Assembly: GCA_026004775.1 (NCBI GenBank)
Contig: BPJU01000013.1
Span: 62,001 to 126,000 of the forward strand
Source: Pirellulaceae bacterium
Lineage (GTDB): Bacteria; Planctomycetota; Planctomycetia; Pirellulales; Pirellulaceae
Direction of reading: 5' to 3'
Length of the DNA: 64,000 bases
The notes under the pieces are model-generated. The model worked only from the letters and a program-made list of their open reading frames with translations. It was not told the origin of the DNA and did not search any database. Shown piece by piece: positions 8,675-17,819 of this stretch; the first letter of the stretch is position 1, and each line of letters starts with the position of its first letter. The translations under genes and the position numbers were made by a program.

Positions 8675-9223
8675 TTAAGCGCCGCGGCGGGCGAACCCGT
8701 CGTAACGCGGCGGGCTGTCCGCCGCATCGTCCTTGCGGCGCAAGCCCCGGCCGCGGACCATGGCGATCCGCCCGGTGCGAACCAGTTCCAGGATACCGTA
8801 AGGCCGCATCCGCTCGATGAACGCCTCCAGCTTGCTCTCGCGACCCGAAATCTCGATCATCAGCTCCTCTTCCCCCACATCCACGATCTTGCCTCGAAAG
8901 ATCTCGACCAATTCGCGGATTTCGCTGCGGGTGCCTCGTGCCGTCGCGTGAACCTTAAGGAGCATCAAATCACGCTCGACATAGTCCTGCGAGCTGATGT
9001 CATCGACTCGGACCACGGTGACGATCTTTTCCAACTGCTTGCGCACTTGTTCCAGCACCCGGTCATCGCCGACGACCACAAAAGTCATCCGTGACAAATT
9101 GGGATGCTCCGTCTCCCCGACCGCCAGGGATTCGATGTTGTAACCGCGCGATGCGAGCATCCCGGCAATATGGGCCAGCACCCCCGGAACGTTCTGTACA
9201 AGAGCTGAAAGGACATGTCGCAT
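8675..9223 (-). CDS. ilvN: Acetolactate synthase small (regulatory) subunit
   Basis: A 182-residue regulatory subunit of acetohydroxyacid synthase that carries the valine feedback site. An N-terminal ACT domain begins at once (HVLSALVQNVPGVLAHIAGM, then GYNIESLAVGETEHPNLSRMT). A second ACT-like domain contains the EIFRGKIVDVG segment. The last ~25 residues are a basic tail. ATG 9223 is chosen because GGAAGG lies seven bases upstream and the ACT domain starts directly after it. It is upstream of ilvC in the same orientation, forming a branched-chain amino acid pair; the catalytic subunit is absent here. Confidence 0.93.
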   Translation of the reverse strand: MRHVLSALVQNVPGVLAHIAGMLASRGYNIESLAVGETEHPNLSRMTFVVVGDDRVLEQVRKQLEKIVTVVRVDDISSQDYVERDLMLLKVHATARGTRSEIRELVEIFRGKIVDVGEEELMIEISGRESKLEAFIERMRPYGILELVRTGRIAMVRGRGLRRKDDAADSPPRYDGFARRGA

Positions 9224-9367
9224 ATAGGAACCTTCCCCAAAGCCGTTTGGAAAAAAACATCGTACCCGGGAAAAGTGTGCCGAACAATGGGGAGAAAAGC
9301 GATCCAGATCGTCACGAACGGGCAGCCAAACGGGAGGGCCGCCCGTGTGGGACGTTCCCACCACAAC

Positions 9368-10000
9368 TCAGCCCCAGACCTGCCACCAGGCTCGTTTGGG
9401 CTTCTGTTGGCTGGTGCCCCAACCGACACGCTGTCCGTGCGGACCGATCGCCCCTTCCAGCTTGACGCGACTCATCTGGGCATTGGCCAGCCGGGCGTCG
9501 TACAGATTGGCGTGGCTCAAGTTGGCACCCGTCAGGTTCGCGCCGGTAAGATCAGCACTCCTCAAGTCGGCTTGCATCAAGTTGGCGTTGTTCAGGTTGC
9601 AGCGCAGGTCGGCCAGCGTCAAATCGCTGTGCCTCAAATCGGCACCGGTAAAGTCGCTGTCGGCCAGTTTGGCATAGCGGCAGCGAGCGTGTTCCATGTT
9701 GGCGTCGGTAAAGTCGGCGTGCCGGGCAATGACATCGGTCAGGTTGGCCCCCACCAGACGCGCACCCCGGAAGATGGCATTGTCCAAATAAGCTCCCTGA
9801 AGATTCGCCCGGCTCAAGTCAGCCCCACTGAAGTCGGCACCCCGCAGATCGGCGTTCTGAAGGTCGACTTCCACCAGGTTCATATTCGCCAGGTTGGCTC
9901 CGGGCAATTTCACGCCTTCCAGCCGCAGCCCTTCCAGCGAGCCGACGTCTTTTTCCAGAAGAATTTCGCCCGTTTCACGATGGCGAATCTGTACTACCAT
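9368..10000 (-). CDS. Pentapeptide-repeat protein
   Basis: A 210-residue protein made almost entirely of A(D/N)LxX pentapeptides (for example ANLANMNLVEVDLQNADLRG). These should fold as a right-handed quadrilateral beta-helix. About 30 repeats follow a short N-terminal beta segment (MVVQIRHRETGEILLEKDVG), and a basic tail ends in KRAWWQVWG. Some pentapeptide proteins mimic DNA and protect gyrase, but most have no known role, and no signal peptide is visible here. The Met at 10000 is preferred over 10033 because GGGGAA lies seven bases upstream. It seems to be a single-gene unit. Confidence 0.85.
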   Translation of the reverse strand: MVVQIRHRETGEILLEKDVGSLEGLRLEGVKLPGANLANMNLVEVDLQNADLRGADFSGADLSRANLQGAYLDNAIFRGARLVGANLTDVIARHADFTDANMEHARCRYAKLADSDFTGADLRHSDLTLADLRCNLNNANLMQADLRSADLTGANLTGANLSHANLYDARLANAQMSRVKLEGAIGPHGQRVGWGTSQQKPKRAWWQVWG

Positions 10001-10454
10001 AACAACGTTCCCCACGGTACGACGAGCACACATCTTCGCGCAGGGGCAACCGCTCCGCGCACCGCACCAGCTCGCCGTACCCCCGTGTCCCGCTTGTTAT
10101 ATTAAATCGCTGTGCGCGGCTTTCGTTCCGCCACAACGGCCCAACTGACCATTACGCGTACCGGTTCGCAAGTGTGCTTCCAGTGCGGTGCGCCTGTGTT
10201 ACACCCGGGGAAAACGTCCATACAACCCTTAATAGTATACCAAGCCGCGCATGTAAAAGGAAATGCCAAAATCCGGCGACGCAGCGGCGATTATACCAGA
10301 TTGGTGTATGATTCGCTACGCTACTGGACGGGCAGTCGCCGCGCCTCGGCATATCGGCGTAGACGGCCAACCATCGCGATGGCAGAATAGTCCCGCCCGG
10401 TAAACGGGAAAGTTCACGGGCAGCTCGCCTCGCTCAGGCAAAGGAAACCTGGCC
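10001..10454. other. Intergenic region, divergent promoters likely
   Basis: About 450 bases between the divergently transcribed pentapeptide gene and scpA. I see no credible reading frame, tRNA or strong terminator. An AT-richer stretch around 10210-10320 probably holds the promoters of both genes. Confidence 0.4.
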
Positions 10455-11216
10455 ATGTCGTTTGAAGTGCAGTTGGAGTTATTCCGCGGGCCGGTCGATT
10501 TGCTGCTGTATTTGGTGCGCCGCGACGAGCTTTCGGTGACGGAGCTTCCTTTGGCCAAGATTACCGAACAGTATTGTGAGTACTTGGAGATCCTTGAAGA
10601 ACTGAACGTTGACGAAGTGGGGGAGTTCATCGAGGTGGCTGCATTCTTGTTGGAGTTGAAAGCCCGGAACGTGCTTCCTCAGCCGAAGTCCGACAGCGAA
10701 GAGCTGTGGCAGCAGCCTCATCAGCAGATCGTCCAGCGGTTGCTGGAATACAAACGGATCCGGGATGCGGCCAGTGTATTGGAAGAGCGCAGCCGGCAGT
10801 GGCAATTGCGCTATCCGCGCCTTGTTCAGGACGAATCGCCTCGGTGGGTCGATCCGGCCACCCAACCGATCGAGCAGGTCGAGTTGTGGGATTTGGTGAG
10901 CGCCTTCGGGCGGATCCTTCGCGACAATCGTGCGGTTCAGCCGTCGAGCATCGTTTACGACGAGACGCCGATTCAGGTTTACATGGAGCGCATTCTCGAG
11001 AGAGTTCGCCGGCGTGCCAAGGTCGCCTTTTCCGACCTGTTCGCCCCGGGCATGCACAAGTCGGCTATGATTGGGGTGTTTCTGGCCGTGTTGGAACTGG
11101 TGCGGCACCACAAGGTTAAAACCGAACAACGGGATACCGACGGCGAGATTTGGCTCTATTTGGAGCATCCCTCCGGTCGCGATGACGGAGCCGGCGTGCT
11201 GGTGGTGGCCGGCTGA
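10455..11216 (+). CDS. scpA: Segregation and condensation protein A
   Basis: The kleisin subunit that links SMC heads and binds ScpB in the chromosome condensation complex. The N-terminus EVQLELFRGPVDLLLYLVRRDELSV is the hallmark SMC-binding helical domain. A central linker and a C-terminal winged helix (VAFSDLFAPGMHKSAMIGVFLAVLEL) complete the protein. At 253 residues the length is normal. A purine-rich AAAGGAA lies upstream of the ATG. ScpB does not follow; the next genes are an RNase Z-like hydrolase and hemW in the same direction. Confidence 0.92.
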   Translation: MSFEVQLELFRGPVDLLLYLVRRDELSVTELPLAKITEQYCEYLEILEELNVDEVGEFIEVAAFLLELKARNVLPQPKSDSEELWQQPHQQIVQRLLEYKRIRDAASVLEERSRQWQLRYPRLVQDESPRWVDPATQPIEQVELWDLVSAFGRILRDNRAVQPSSIVYDETPIQVYMERILERVRRRAKVAFSDLFAPGMHKSAMIGVFLAVLELVRHHKVKTEQRDTDGEIWLYLEHPSGRDDGAGVLVVAG

Positions 11217-11346
11217 GCCGAGTTGGTACAGCATGGCTGCCCAAGGCTCCAGAAGGCAACTCGTAGCATGGCGTGGGACGTCGCTCGTCCAACTGCGGGC
11301 CGAACGATATCTTACCTATGGGGCAAGCAACTTAGAGACGTGAGTG

Positions 11347-12198
11347 ATGTCCGAACCGGTTATCGACAACGCACCCTACCACCGTTTGGCGCATGGCCCG
11401 TGGACCGTGGAAGGCTATTCGCGGGCAGCGGTGCAGACGTACTGGCGGATTCCCGAACTGCGGGTCGGCTTTGACTTGGGAGGCCAACCGTGGGATTTCA
11501 TGGGTACCGGTACGTGGTTTGTGTCCCATACGCACCTGGACCACATCGCCGCCCTGCCGGTCTACGTGGCTCGCCGGCGCATGATGAAAATGGAGCCGCC
11601 GACGATTTATGTGCCGGCGCATGCGCTGGATTCGATTCAGCGGTGGTTACGGGCGGTCAGTCGCTTGGATTGCGGCCGGCTCCCTTGCCAGATCGTCGGT
11701 TTGCAGCCGGGCGAAGAGGTCGAGCTGTCACGGGAACTGGTCGTCACCGCTTCGGCCACCTGCCACACCGTCCCCTCGCTCGGCTACATCGTCTGGGAGC
11801 GCCGCCGCAAGTTGAAACCCGAGTTCCACGGGCTTCCGGGTGAAAAGATCCGCGACCTGCGGCTGTCGGGGGTCGAAGTGACGGACGAGTTGCGGTTGCC
11901 GCTGGTGGCCTACTTGGGTGACAGCGCCCCGGAGGGGTTGGACCGGTGCGGTGCCATGTACGAAGCGAAAGTGCTCATCGCCGAAATGACCTTCCTGGCT
12001 GCCGGTCATCATCGAGACAAGATTCACAAGCATGGCCATATGCATATCGAGGACTTCCGCGAGCGGCAGGAACGGTTTCGTAATGAGCGGATCATCGCGG
12101 CCCACTTCAGCACGCGCTACAATAACCGGCAGATCGAGCGTTTGGTGCGGAAGCGGTTTCCGGACATGTTGGGTGGCCGGCTGGTGTTGTTCCCCTGA
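11347..12198 (+). CDS. RNase Z-like metallo-beta-lactamase fold hydrolase
   Basis: A 283-residue metallo-beta-lactamase protein. The zinc motif SHTHLDH is at residues 60-66. Further ligand candidates are the histidine in ATCHTVPSLGY and the aspartate in AYLGDS. The late segment AAHFSTRYN resembles the HFSxRY motif of ribonuclease Z, so tRNA 3' processing or a related phosphodiesterase role is plausible. The protein lacks the usual N-terminal opening of bacterial RNase Z, so I do not give a gene symbol. ATG 11347 is preferred to the adjacent GTG 11344; no strong ribosome-binding site is visible. It follows scpA by 130 bases. Confidence 0.8.
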   Translation: MSEPVIDNAPYHRLAHGPWTVEGYSRAAVQTYWRIPELRVGFDLGGQPWDFMGTGTWFVSHTHLDHIAALPVYVARRRMMKMEPPTIYVPAHALDSIQRWLRAVSRLDCGRLPCQIVGLQPGEEVELSRELVVTASATCHTVPSLGYIVWERRRKLKPEFHGLPGEKIRDLRLSGVEVTDELRLPLVAYLGDSAPEGLDRCGAMYEAKVLIAEMTFLAAGHHRDKIHKHGHMHIEDFRERQERFRNERIIAAHFSTRYNNRQIERLVRKRFPDMLGGRLVLFP

Positions 12199-12256
12199 TG
12201 CTGGAAGGTCCACGATGACGCGGGGACTCGGCGCCTGGCCCCAGTAGGTGGTAGCG

Positions 12257-13480
12257 ATGTCCGCCATGGAATCACCCCCGCAGGCAGAACTTCACGCGCC
12301 GGCCGGTCCGCGGGTCCTGCCTCAGGTGCGTGGTTGGCTTCCCGAGCCGGCGTGGCGTGCCGACATATCCTCGGTCTATGTGCACATCCCGTTTTGCCGT
12401 CACCGCTGCGGCTATTGCAGCTTTACCGTGGCGGCGGGACGGGACGATCTGGTGCCGCCGTTTCTGGAGGCGATTGCCCGCGAGCTTGCCCTTTGGCCGC
12501 TCGGCCCCCCATTGAAAACGCTCTACTGGGGCGGCGGTACTCCTTCACACATCTCCCTTCAGGCTGCCGACCAACTGGCGGCAGAACTATTCCATCGCTT
12601 TCCCGCGGATGGCTTGGTGGAATGGACCGTGGAGGCCAACCCGAGTGATGTTACCGATGAATGGTGCCGGCAGATGGCTCAACGCGGGGTGACCCGGATC
12701 AGTTTGGGAGTGCAGAGCTTCGACGAGGGGAAACTGCGCTTCTTGGAACGTGACCACACCGGGCGGACGGCTCGCGAGGCGGCTCGAGCTGTCCACCGTG
12801 CTGGGCTCGTATTGTCTGTGGATCTGATCTTTGCGGTCCCCGGCGAGTCGCTTTCACTTTGGAAGCACGATCTGCAAGAGGCCTGTTCCCTGGAGCCTCA
12901 CCACCTATCGACGTATGCTCTGACCTGGGAGCCGGGTACCCGTTTTTATGCAGCGCTGAAAAAGGGCCGCGTAACCGCCGTGGCCGAAGATCAAGAGGCG
13001 CAGATGTATGAGTGGGCGATCGAGTACCTGCAAGACCGCGGATGGCAGCAATACGAGGTTTCCAATTTTGCTTTGTCCGGGTACCGCTGCCGTCACAATG
13101 AGCTTTATTGGACGGGCGGAAATTACCTGGGGTTCGGCCCCGGCGCAGCTTCTCATCGGCGCGGCTACCGCTGGATGAACCACCGCAGCCTCTGGAATTA
13201 CCTGCGCCGTTTGCGATCAGGGCAAAGCCCCATTGCAGAGTGGGAGGTGTTGTCGCCCGAATCGATGGCGCGCGAGCGCCTGGTGTTTGGATTGAGGCGA
13301 TGTGACGGCGTCGACCGGCGCTGGTTCGCAGTCCAGACCGGTTTCGAGCTGGAGCCGTTTCTTGCACCGGTGTACGATTTGTGGCTCGCTTGGGGATTGT
13401 TGGAGGACGATGGCCAATCGGTGCGGCTGACGCGGCGCGGGCTGATGGTGAGTGATGCCATTCTGCCGGAGTTGCTGTGA
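12257..13480 (+). CDS. hemW: HemW-like radical SAM heme chaperone
   Basis: A 407-residue member of the HemN/HemW radical SAM family. The cluster motif CRHRCGYC has cysteines at residues 47, 51 and 54, followed by YWGGGTPS and NPSDVTDEW. The segment HNELYWTGGNYLGFGPGAASH is typical of HemW, which hands heme to target enzymes, rather than of true coproporphyrinogen dehydrogenase. A winged-helix-like C-terminal domain follows. ATG 12257 is chosen because AGGTGG lies about five bases upstream; GTG 12248 overlaps that site. The next gene starts within 50 bases. Confidence 0.88.
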   Translation: MSAMESPPQAELHAPAGPRVLPQVRGWLPEPAWRADISSVYVHIPFCRHRCGYCSFTVAAGRDDLVPPFLEAIARELALWPLGPPLKTLYWGGGTPSHISLQAADQLAAELFHRFPADGLVEWTVEANPSDVTDEWCRQMAQRGVTRISLGVQSFDEGKLRFLERDHTGRTAREAARAVHRAGLVLSVDLIFAVPGESLSLWKHDLQEACSLEPHHLSTYALTWEPGTRFYAALKKGRVTAVAEDQEAQMYEWAIEYLQDRGWQQYEVSNFALSGYRCRHNELYWTGGNYLGFGPGAASHRRGYRWMNHRSLWNYLRRLRSGQSPIAEWEVLSPESMARERLVFGLRRCDGVDRRWFAVQTGFELEPFLAPVYDLWLAWGLLEDDGQSVRLTRRGLMVSDAILPELL

Positions 13481-13525
13481 TTCGTGCTCGAGTTGTCCGT
13501 GGTGAATCCGTGGCAAAAAGGAACG

Positions 13526-14902
13526 GTGTTGAACGAGCAAGTCTGTGACGCTTCTGAGCCCCGACGGGCACTTGGTCTTTTCGACGCGATCTGCCTGACC
13601 GTGGGCGTGATCGTCGGGGTCGGCATTTATCAGACGGCGCCGGAGGTGGCCAAAGCCGCGGTGTCTCCGTGGCAAGTTTACGCGTTTTGGCTGGCCGGCG
13701 GCCTGTTGACCTTGGCAGGGGCTTGTTGTTACGCCGAACTGGCTTCCACCTACCCGAAGGACGGTGGTGATTATGTTTACCTCTCACGCGCTTATGGTCC
13801 TTGGGCCGGCTTCTTGTTCGCCTGGTTCCAGTGCACGCTCATTCGGCCCGGCGACATCGCTCTGGTCAGTTGGGTGTTCGCGCATCATCTGCTCCTGTTG
13901 GTGCGCACGTGGCATAGTGACTGGCAACAGTGGGGAGTCTCTTCCTGGCACACCGCCTGGGTGGCGTGTTGTTCGGTGGTCGTGTTGACGCTGTTCCATT
14001 CTTGGGGCATCGTCACGGGAAAATGGCTCCAAAACATTCTGACGCTGGCCAAGCTGGCCGGGATTGTTTGGCTGGTTGGCGTAGCGGCGGCGGCGCCGGC
14101 CGGCGGTGAGGCTGTGCCGGCTGCTTCGTCATCGATTGTGGAGTTGCCGGCGTTGCCTGCCACGGTGGCGATCATACTGGTGCTTTTTACGTATGGCGGC
14201 TGGAGTGATGCGGCGCTGGTGGCGGCCGAAGTGCGACGGCCGGAGCGGAATATTTTTCGAGCCCTGGTCGGTGGAACCATCTTGGTGACGGTGATCTATC
14301 TGGCGATGAACGGAGCGTTCCTGCGGGTGCTCGGCCACGCGCAAATGGCCGGCTCGTCGGCCGTCGCCGAGGATATGCTCAAAGCGGCGGGGACTGCCAA
14401 AGCGGCGGCGTGGATCAACGCCCTGATCTGCGTGTCGGCGTTGGGATGTGCCAGCGGCATGGTGCTCACCGGAGCGCGCATCTCGTATGCGCTTGGGGCC
14501 GACCATCCGGCTCTTGCCTGGCTGGGGAGGTGGAACACGCGGCCGGGTGCTCCCCGCCACGCTCTCGCCTTACAGGCGGCCGCCACGTGTGCCATGCTTT
14601 TGCTGTTGCGGGATTTCCTCGATACGCTCATGTATACCTCGGCTGCCGTGTATGGTTTCTATACGGCCACGAGCCTGGCGGTCGTCGTGCTGCGGCGCAA
14701 AGAACCGAACGTCCCGCGGCCCTATCGCGTCACCGGCTATCCGGTGACGGTTCTTGTGTTCGCGGCCACCTCGCTCTATTTGATGTACAGTGCTTTGATG
14801 TACCGGCCATGGCATGCACTGGCGATGGTCGTGTACCTGGCAGTGGGATTGCTGCTTTATCGGCTTCAAAACATTTGGCCGTCGCGAGGGCCGAAATCCT
14901 GA
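13526..14902 (+). CDS. APC-superfamily amino acid permease
   Basis: A membrane transporter of about 458 residues with around twelve hydrophobic segments. The first helix contains the APC signature GLFDAICLTVGVIVGVGIY. It is followed by AGACCYAELASTYPKDGGDYVYL and a central FTYGGWSDAALVAAEVRRPERN helix. These features match the amino acid-polyamine-organocation family; the substrate cannot be read from the sequence. Starts are uncertain: GTG 13484, GTG 13526 and TTG 13529 are all in frame. AAGGA just before 13526-13529 favours one of these. It follows hemW closely and may share its transcript. Confidence 0.87.
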   Translation: MLNEQVCDASEPRRALGLFDAICLTVGVIVGVGIYQTAPEVAKAAVSPWQVYAFWLAGGLLTLAGACCYAELASTYPKDGGDYVYLSRAYGPWAGFLFAWFQCTLIRPGDIALVSWVFAHHLLLLVRTWHSDWQQWGVSSWHTAWVACCSVVVLTLFHSWGIVTGKWLQNILTLAKLAGIVWLVGVAAAAPAGGEAVPAASSSIVELPALPATVAIILVLFTYGGWSDAALVAAEVRRPERNIFRALVGGTILVTVIYLAMNGAFLRVLGHAQMAGSSAVAEDMLKAAGTAKAAAWINALICVSALGCASGMVLTGARISYALGADHPALAWLGRWNTRPGAPRHALALQAAATCAMLLLLRDFLDTLMYTSAAVYGFYTATSLAVVVLRRKEPNVPRPYRVTGYPVTVLVFAATSLYLMYSALMYRPWHALAMVVYLAVGLLLYRLQNIWPSRGPKS

Positions 14903-14924
14903 TGGCAAGACGTTAACAACGCGA

Positions 14925-14943
14925 GTAGACTGTTCCACAGTCT
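14925..14943. repeat. Small inverted repeat after the permease gene
   Basis: AGACTG and CAGTCT at 14927-14932 and 14938-14943 form a perfect 6-bp stem with a five-base loop. The stem overlaps a GTAG tetranucleotide at 14925-14928. No T-run follows on the plus strand, so it is a poor intrinsic terminator. Confidence 0.35.
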
Positions 14944-15024
14944 GGGGTGGAAAGAACCTTTGCCGGTTCGCTCGGGTATGTTTGGGTTGTCAAGCGACAA
15001 CGGACCGAAAGTGGGAGTGGTGCC

Positions 15025-15927
15025 GTGAAAAAGCAAATGTCGCGCAGGGCCTGGCTGACGAGTACGGCGGCCTGGACGGCTGCTGGGTGGACTTGCCGGA
15101 TGAGCCGGGGAATCGAGCCGATCGAACGCACCGGGGTTGCCAAGTTCAAGTTCAGTCTAGCTGGTTACAGTTACCGTACCCTGCTTCAGGGAAACCCACC
15201 GAAATTGACGCTGCACGATTTTGTTCGGGATTGTGCCGCCTTCGGGTTGGAAGGCACCGAGTTGACTTCTTACTATTTTCCCGACCAGGTGACGCCCGAG
15301 TATTTATACGATCTGCGGCGGCTCTGTTTTCGGCTCGGGTTGGACGTATCCGGCACGGCCGTGCGTAACGACTTTGGATTGCCTCCGGGTCCGGAACGCG
15401 ATCGCTGGATCAACCATGTCAAACAATGGGTCGATTATTCGGTGATGCTGGGAGCGCCGGTGATCCGCATTTTTGCCGGGAATGTGCCGCGGGGTTCCTC
15501 GGCCCAAGAGGCACATCGACGGATGGTCGAGGGCTTTGAGGAGTGTTGTGACTACGCCGGCAAACACGGCGTGCACCTGGCTCTGGAAAATCACGGTGGT
15601 CCCACGGCTACGGTGGAGGGACTGCTGGCTCTGGTGCGCGACGTGAAGAGCCCGTGGTTTGGAGTGAATCTGGATACAGGGAACTTCCGCAGTGACGACA
15701 TCTATGGCGACCTGGCCAAAGCCGCTCCATACGCCATCAATGTGCAGGTGAAGGTGGTGATTACCGGGCCGGACGGGAAGAAACAACCGGCGGATTTTCG
15801 CCGTTTGGCGGAGATACTTCGTCACGCCGGTTACCGCGGCTACATCGTGCTCGAGTACGAAGAAGCGGGGGACCCAAGGACCGAATGCCCTCGTTATCTG
15901 GATCAGATACGGGAGGCGTTTTCGTAG
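15025..15927 (+). CDS. Exported sugar phosphate isomerase/epimerase (TIM barrel)
   Basis: A 300-residue protein with a twin-arginine-type leader (MSRRAWLTSTAAWTAAG) followed by a xylose isomerase-like TIM barrel. Barrel landmarks are KFSLAGYSYRTL, APVIRIFAGN, HLALENHGG, FGVNLDTGNF and YIVLEYEEAGDP. The E, H and D positions are consistent with the divalent-metal site of the AP endonuclease 2/xylose isomerase superfamily. Planctomycetes carry many such exported proteins, presumably for sugar breakdown; the substrate is unknown. GTG 15025 is chosen because GGGAG lies about nine bases upstream. Confidence 0.85.
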   Translation: MKKQMSRRAWLTSTAAWTAAGWTCRMSRGIEPIERTGVAKFKFSLAGYSYRTLLQGNPPKLTLHDFVRDCAAFGLEGTELTSYYFPDQVTPEYLYDLRRLCFRLGLDVSGTAVRNDFGLPPGPERDRWINHVKQWVDYSVMLGAPVIRIFAGNVPRGSSAQEAHRRMVEGFEECCDYAGKHGVHLALENHGGPTATVEGLLALVRDVKSPWFGVNLDTGNFRSDDIYGDLAKAAPYAINVQVKVVITGPDGKKQPADFRRLAEILRHAGYRGYIVLEYEEAGDPRTECPRYLDQIREAFS

Positions 15928-15934
15928 TCGTCTG

Positions 15935-16858
15935 TCAGTCGGCGTCCGGCAGTTTTTGCCAGGCAATCCACGATGCGCCTGCCATCAAGGCCGCGTAGCT
16001 CCATAGGCCGCTTACCAGGGCGACCAGCAACCAGGCTCCCCACGCCAAGCGCCGCAGGGAGTTTCTTGACCGCTGTGACCAGACAAGGATGGGAAAGGCG
16101 AGGTGGAAGGCGAGAAGGGTGTGTGTGATGAGGTTGAGCAGGTAGATTCCTTTTGGGAACGTTACCAGGCGTGCAAGATCGATTTGCCGGGACTCGGGCG
16201 CGGCCAGTAGCCACCAGCTTGCCGTGCCGTTCCACCAGACTTCACCTGCCAGCATCGTCAGCCCTCCGCACAGGTAGACAGCCATCAAGTGCAGTTGAAC
16301 GCAGCGCCGCACCACATTGGCCGATACTCGGCGGTCGGTTGGTTGAGTCATGCGCAGGCAATGTGTAAGTCGCACCGATCCTGCTGGTTCGATCACCACA
16401 TAGAGTGCCAGGAAAGCCAGCACGGCTTCAAAAGGTCCGGTCAGAAGCGTGGCTCGATGCATATACGACAGCAGGCCCACCAGGTGGAGCAGGGCGCTGT
16501 AACGAGCCGCAGGCCCGCCCCACGCCAGCCACACACTGTTGGCAATGAGCAAAAGATGGATCGCCAGCAGAGCAGCCGGAGACGAGCTGAGTTGCAAGAC
16601 GGAAAAACGGTAGGAGGTTTCGGCGCCAAAGTCAGTGGCCACCGCGGCTGCCAGGGAACGGGGCCACAATCCCGACGGGCCGAACCAATCCCCTAGGTCC
16701 TCACTCCAGGCAACGAAAAAGTACAACCCTGCCAGAGCCGCCAGGCAGCGCAGTTGAGCGGCAAGGGTGGTGGGAGCCGGCCTGAACCAGAAGGCGTTCC
16801 AGCCGGAACCGGCGGACGCAAGAGGGACGGGTGGGGAGGCAGGTGTTTGACCGCTCAT
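15935..16858 (-). CDS. HTTM-like multi-pass membrane protein
   Basis: A 307-residue protein with about seven to eight hydrophobic segments. The layout resembles HTTM-domain proteins related to vitamin K-dependent gamma-carboxylase. These include an early LYFFVAWSEDLGDWFGPSGLWP stretch and a YMHRATLLTGPFEAVL segment after the third helix. No soluble catalytic domain follows. The ATG overlaps the stop of the preceding gene (ATGA), so the two are coupled. It meets the exported TIM-barrel gene tail to tail with only seven bases between. Its function is unknown; the HTTM label is inferred from helix order and these motifs. Confidence 0.65.
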   Translation of the reverse strand: MSGQTPASPPVPLASAGSGWNAFWFRPAPTTLAAQLRCLAALAGLYFFVAWSEDLGDWFGPSGLWPRSLAAAVATDFGAETSYRFSVLQLSSSPAALLAIHLLLIANSVWLAWGGPAARYSALLHLVGLLSYMHRATLLTGPFEAVLAFLALYVVIEPAGSVRLTHCLRMTQPTDRRVSANVVRRCVQLHLMAVYLCGGLTMLAGEVWWNGTASWWLLAAPESRQIDLARLVTFPKGIYLLNLITHTLLAFHLAFPILVWSQRSRNSLRRLAWGAWLLVALVSGLWSYAALMAGASWIAWQKLPDAD

Positions 16859-17508
16859 GGTACGAGTTCCGCGGGAGCCGGCCTGGCTTGGGGATCGATC
16901 GGAGCAACGCGGACGCGCCCCTCGGTATCGGTGAGTACGGCTACTTCATAAACGGTGGTGAAATACTGCTCGTCGTACGGATCGTCGGGGCGAGTCGTAT
17001 CGATTTGGGCCGCCGCTTCCCAGGGACGAGTATCGTGGCGTCGCAACCGCAACCGGTCGGGAAGCTGCCCGAATTTGTGCCGGATGAAAAGGGCGGCCGA
17101 AACCATCATCCGCGCCGGCACCTCATCGACATCCTGCATGGCGTGAAACGCCAGAAATCGCCCCCACCGAGCAAAGCGAGCCCGGGCTTCACACCCGCGC
17201 CATGCCTTGTTGTCCAATACCAGCCAGGAAGTGCTACCCGCCGCGCGGTATTCCAAACGGTAGTCCATGTCCATTTCCGTGCCGTGAGTAAGGTAGAACG
17301 GAGTATAATTCCAATCCAGCGCCAGAGGTTGTGTATAAGGACTAATCAGTGTGACTAGTCGTTGTTGCATCGCTGATCGAACATAATTAGATATGCCACA
17401 TAGAAATACTATTATAAAGTGAATTGCTAGTAAAACGGATATAATTGTTACTGCTCGATCGGAGAGTTCGTGATAGTCGGCGCGAACCTGGCGATGATTT
17501 TCCGTCAT
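16855..17508 (-). CDS. Membrane-anchored partner of the HTTM-like protein
   Basis: A 217-residue protein with one transmembrane segment near the N-terminus (about residues 20-40, VTIISVLLAIHFIIVFLCG). A soluble domain rich in Trp, Arg and Tyr follows and is probably outside the membrane. I do not recognise a named family. The codons for the first ~50 residues are AT-rich compared with the rest of the operon. AAGGA lies about nine bases before the ATG. Its stop overlaps the start of the HTTM-like gene, and this tight pairing suggests that the two proteins act together. Confidence 0.7.
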   Translation of the reverse strand: MTENHRQVRADYHELSDRAVTIISVLLAIHFIIVFLCGISNYVRSAMQQRLVTLISPYTQPLALDWNYTPFYLTHGTEMDMDYRLEYRAAGSTSWLVLDNKAWRGCEARARFARWGRFLAFHAMQDVDEVPARMMVSAALFIRHKFGQLPDRLRLRRHDTRPWEAAAQIDTTRPDDPYDEQYFTTVYEVAVLTDTEGRVRVAPIDPQARPAPAELVP

Positions 17509-17819
17509 GCGTTACATTCCTTCGGAGCTGACGACGCTCGGGTACCATAGGAAGATAGCTTGACCGTTGGTAGCTTGTGGGAATCGTACCACCGCGTTTG
17601 CTGCTGCGGTATTCCCGGGGCCGGCGGGCGGCGGGCGTATTATCCGTTAATTTCGCTACTTTCGGCAGCCCCATCATCGGGTTGTGGCTTTTGGGAAACA
17701 TGGAGTGATGCTTTTCGGCTGCGCTGGCAAAGTTTGCGTGGTAGGTTTGTTGGGAGTAGTAGGCAAAACTCCGCACGTAGCTCATGCGCGGCGTGCGTAT
17801 CGCCGGCGGGACGAAGGAT
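17509..17819. other. Divergent intergenic region
   Basis: About 310 bases between the divergent membrane operon and the DUF11 lipoprotein gene. It probably carries promoters for both. I see no clear gene. A minus-strand frame through it is uninterrupted, but it lacks a ribosome-binding site and overlaps the real genes on both sides. Confidence 0.35.

Noticed and set aside
10290-10315. ATACCA / TGGTGTAT imperfect inverted repeat before scpA, considered as a second LexA box
   Set aside because: The arms need a bulge and the spacing differs from the imuA repeat; scpA is not an SOS gene.
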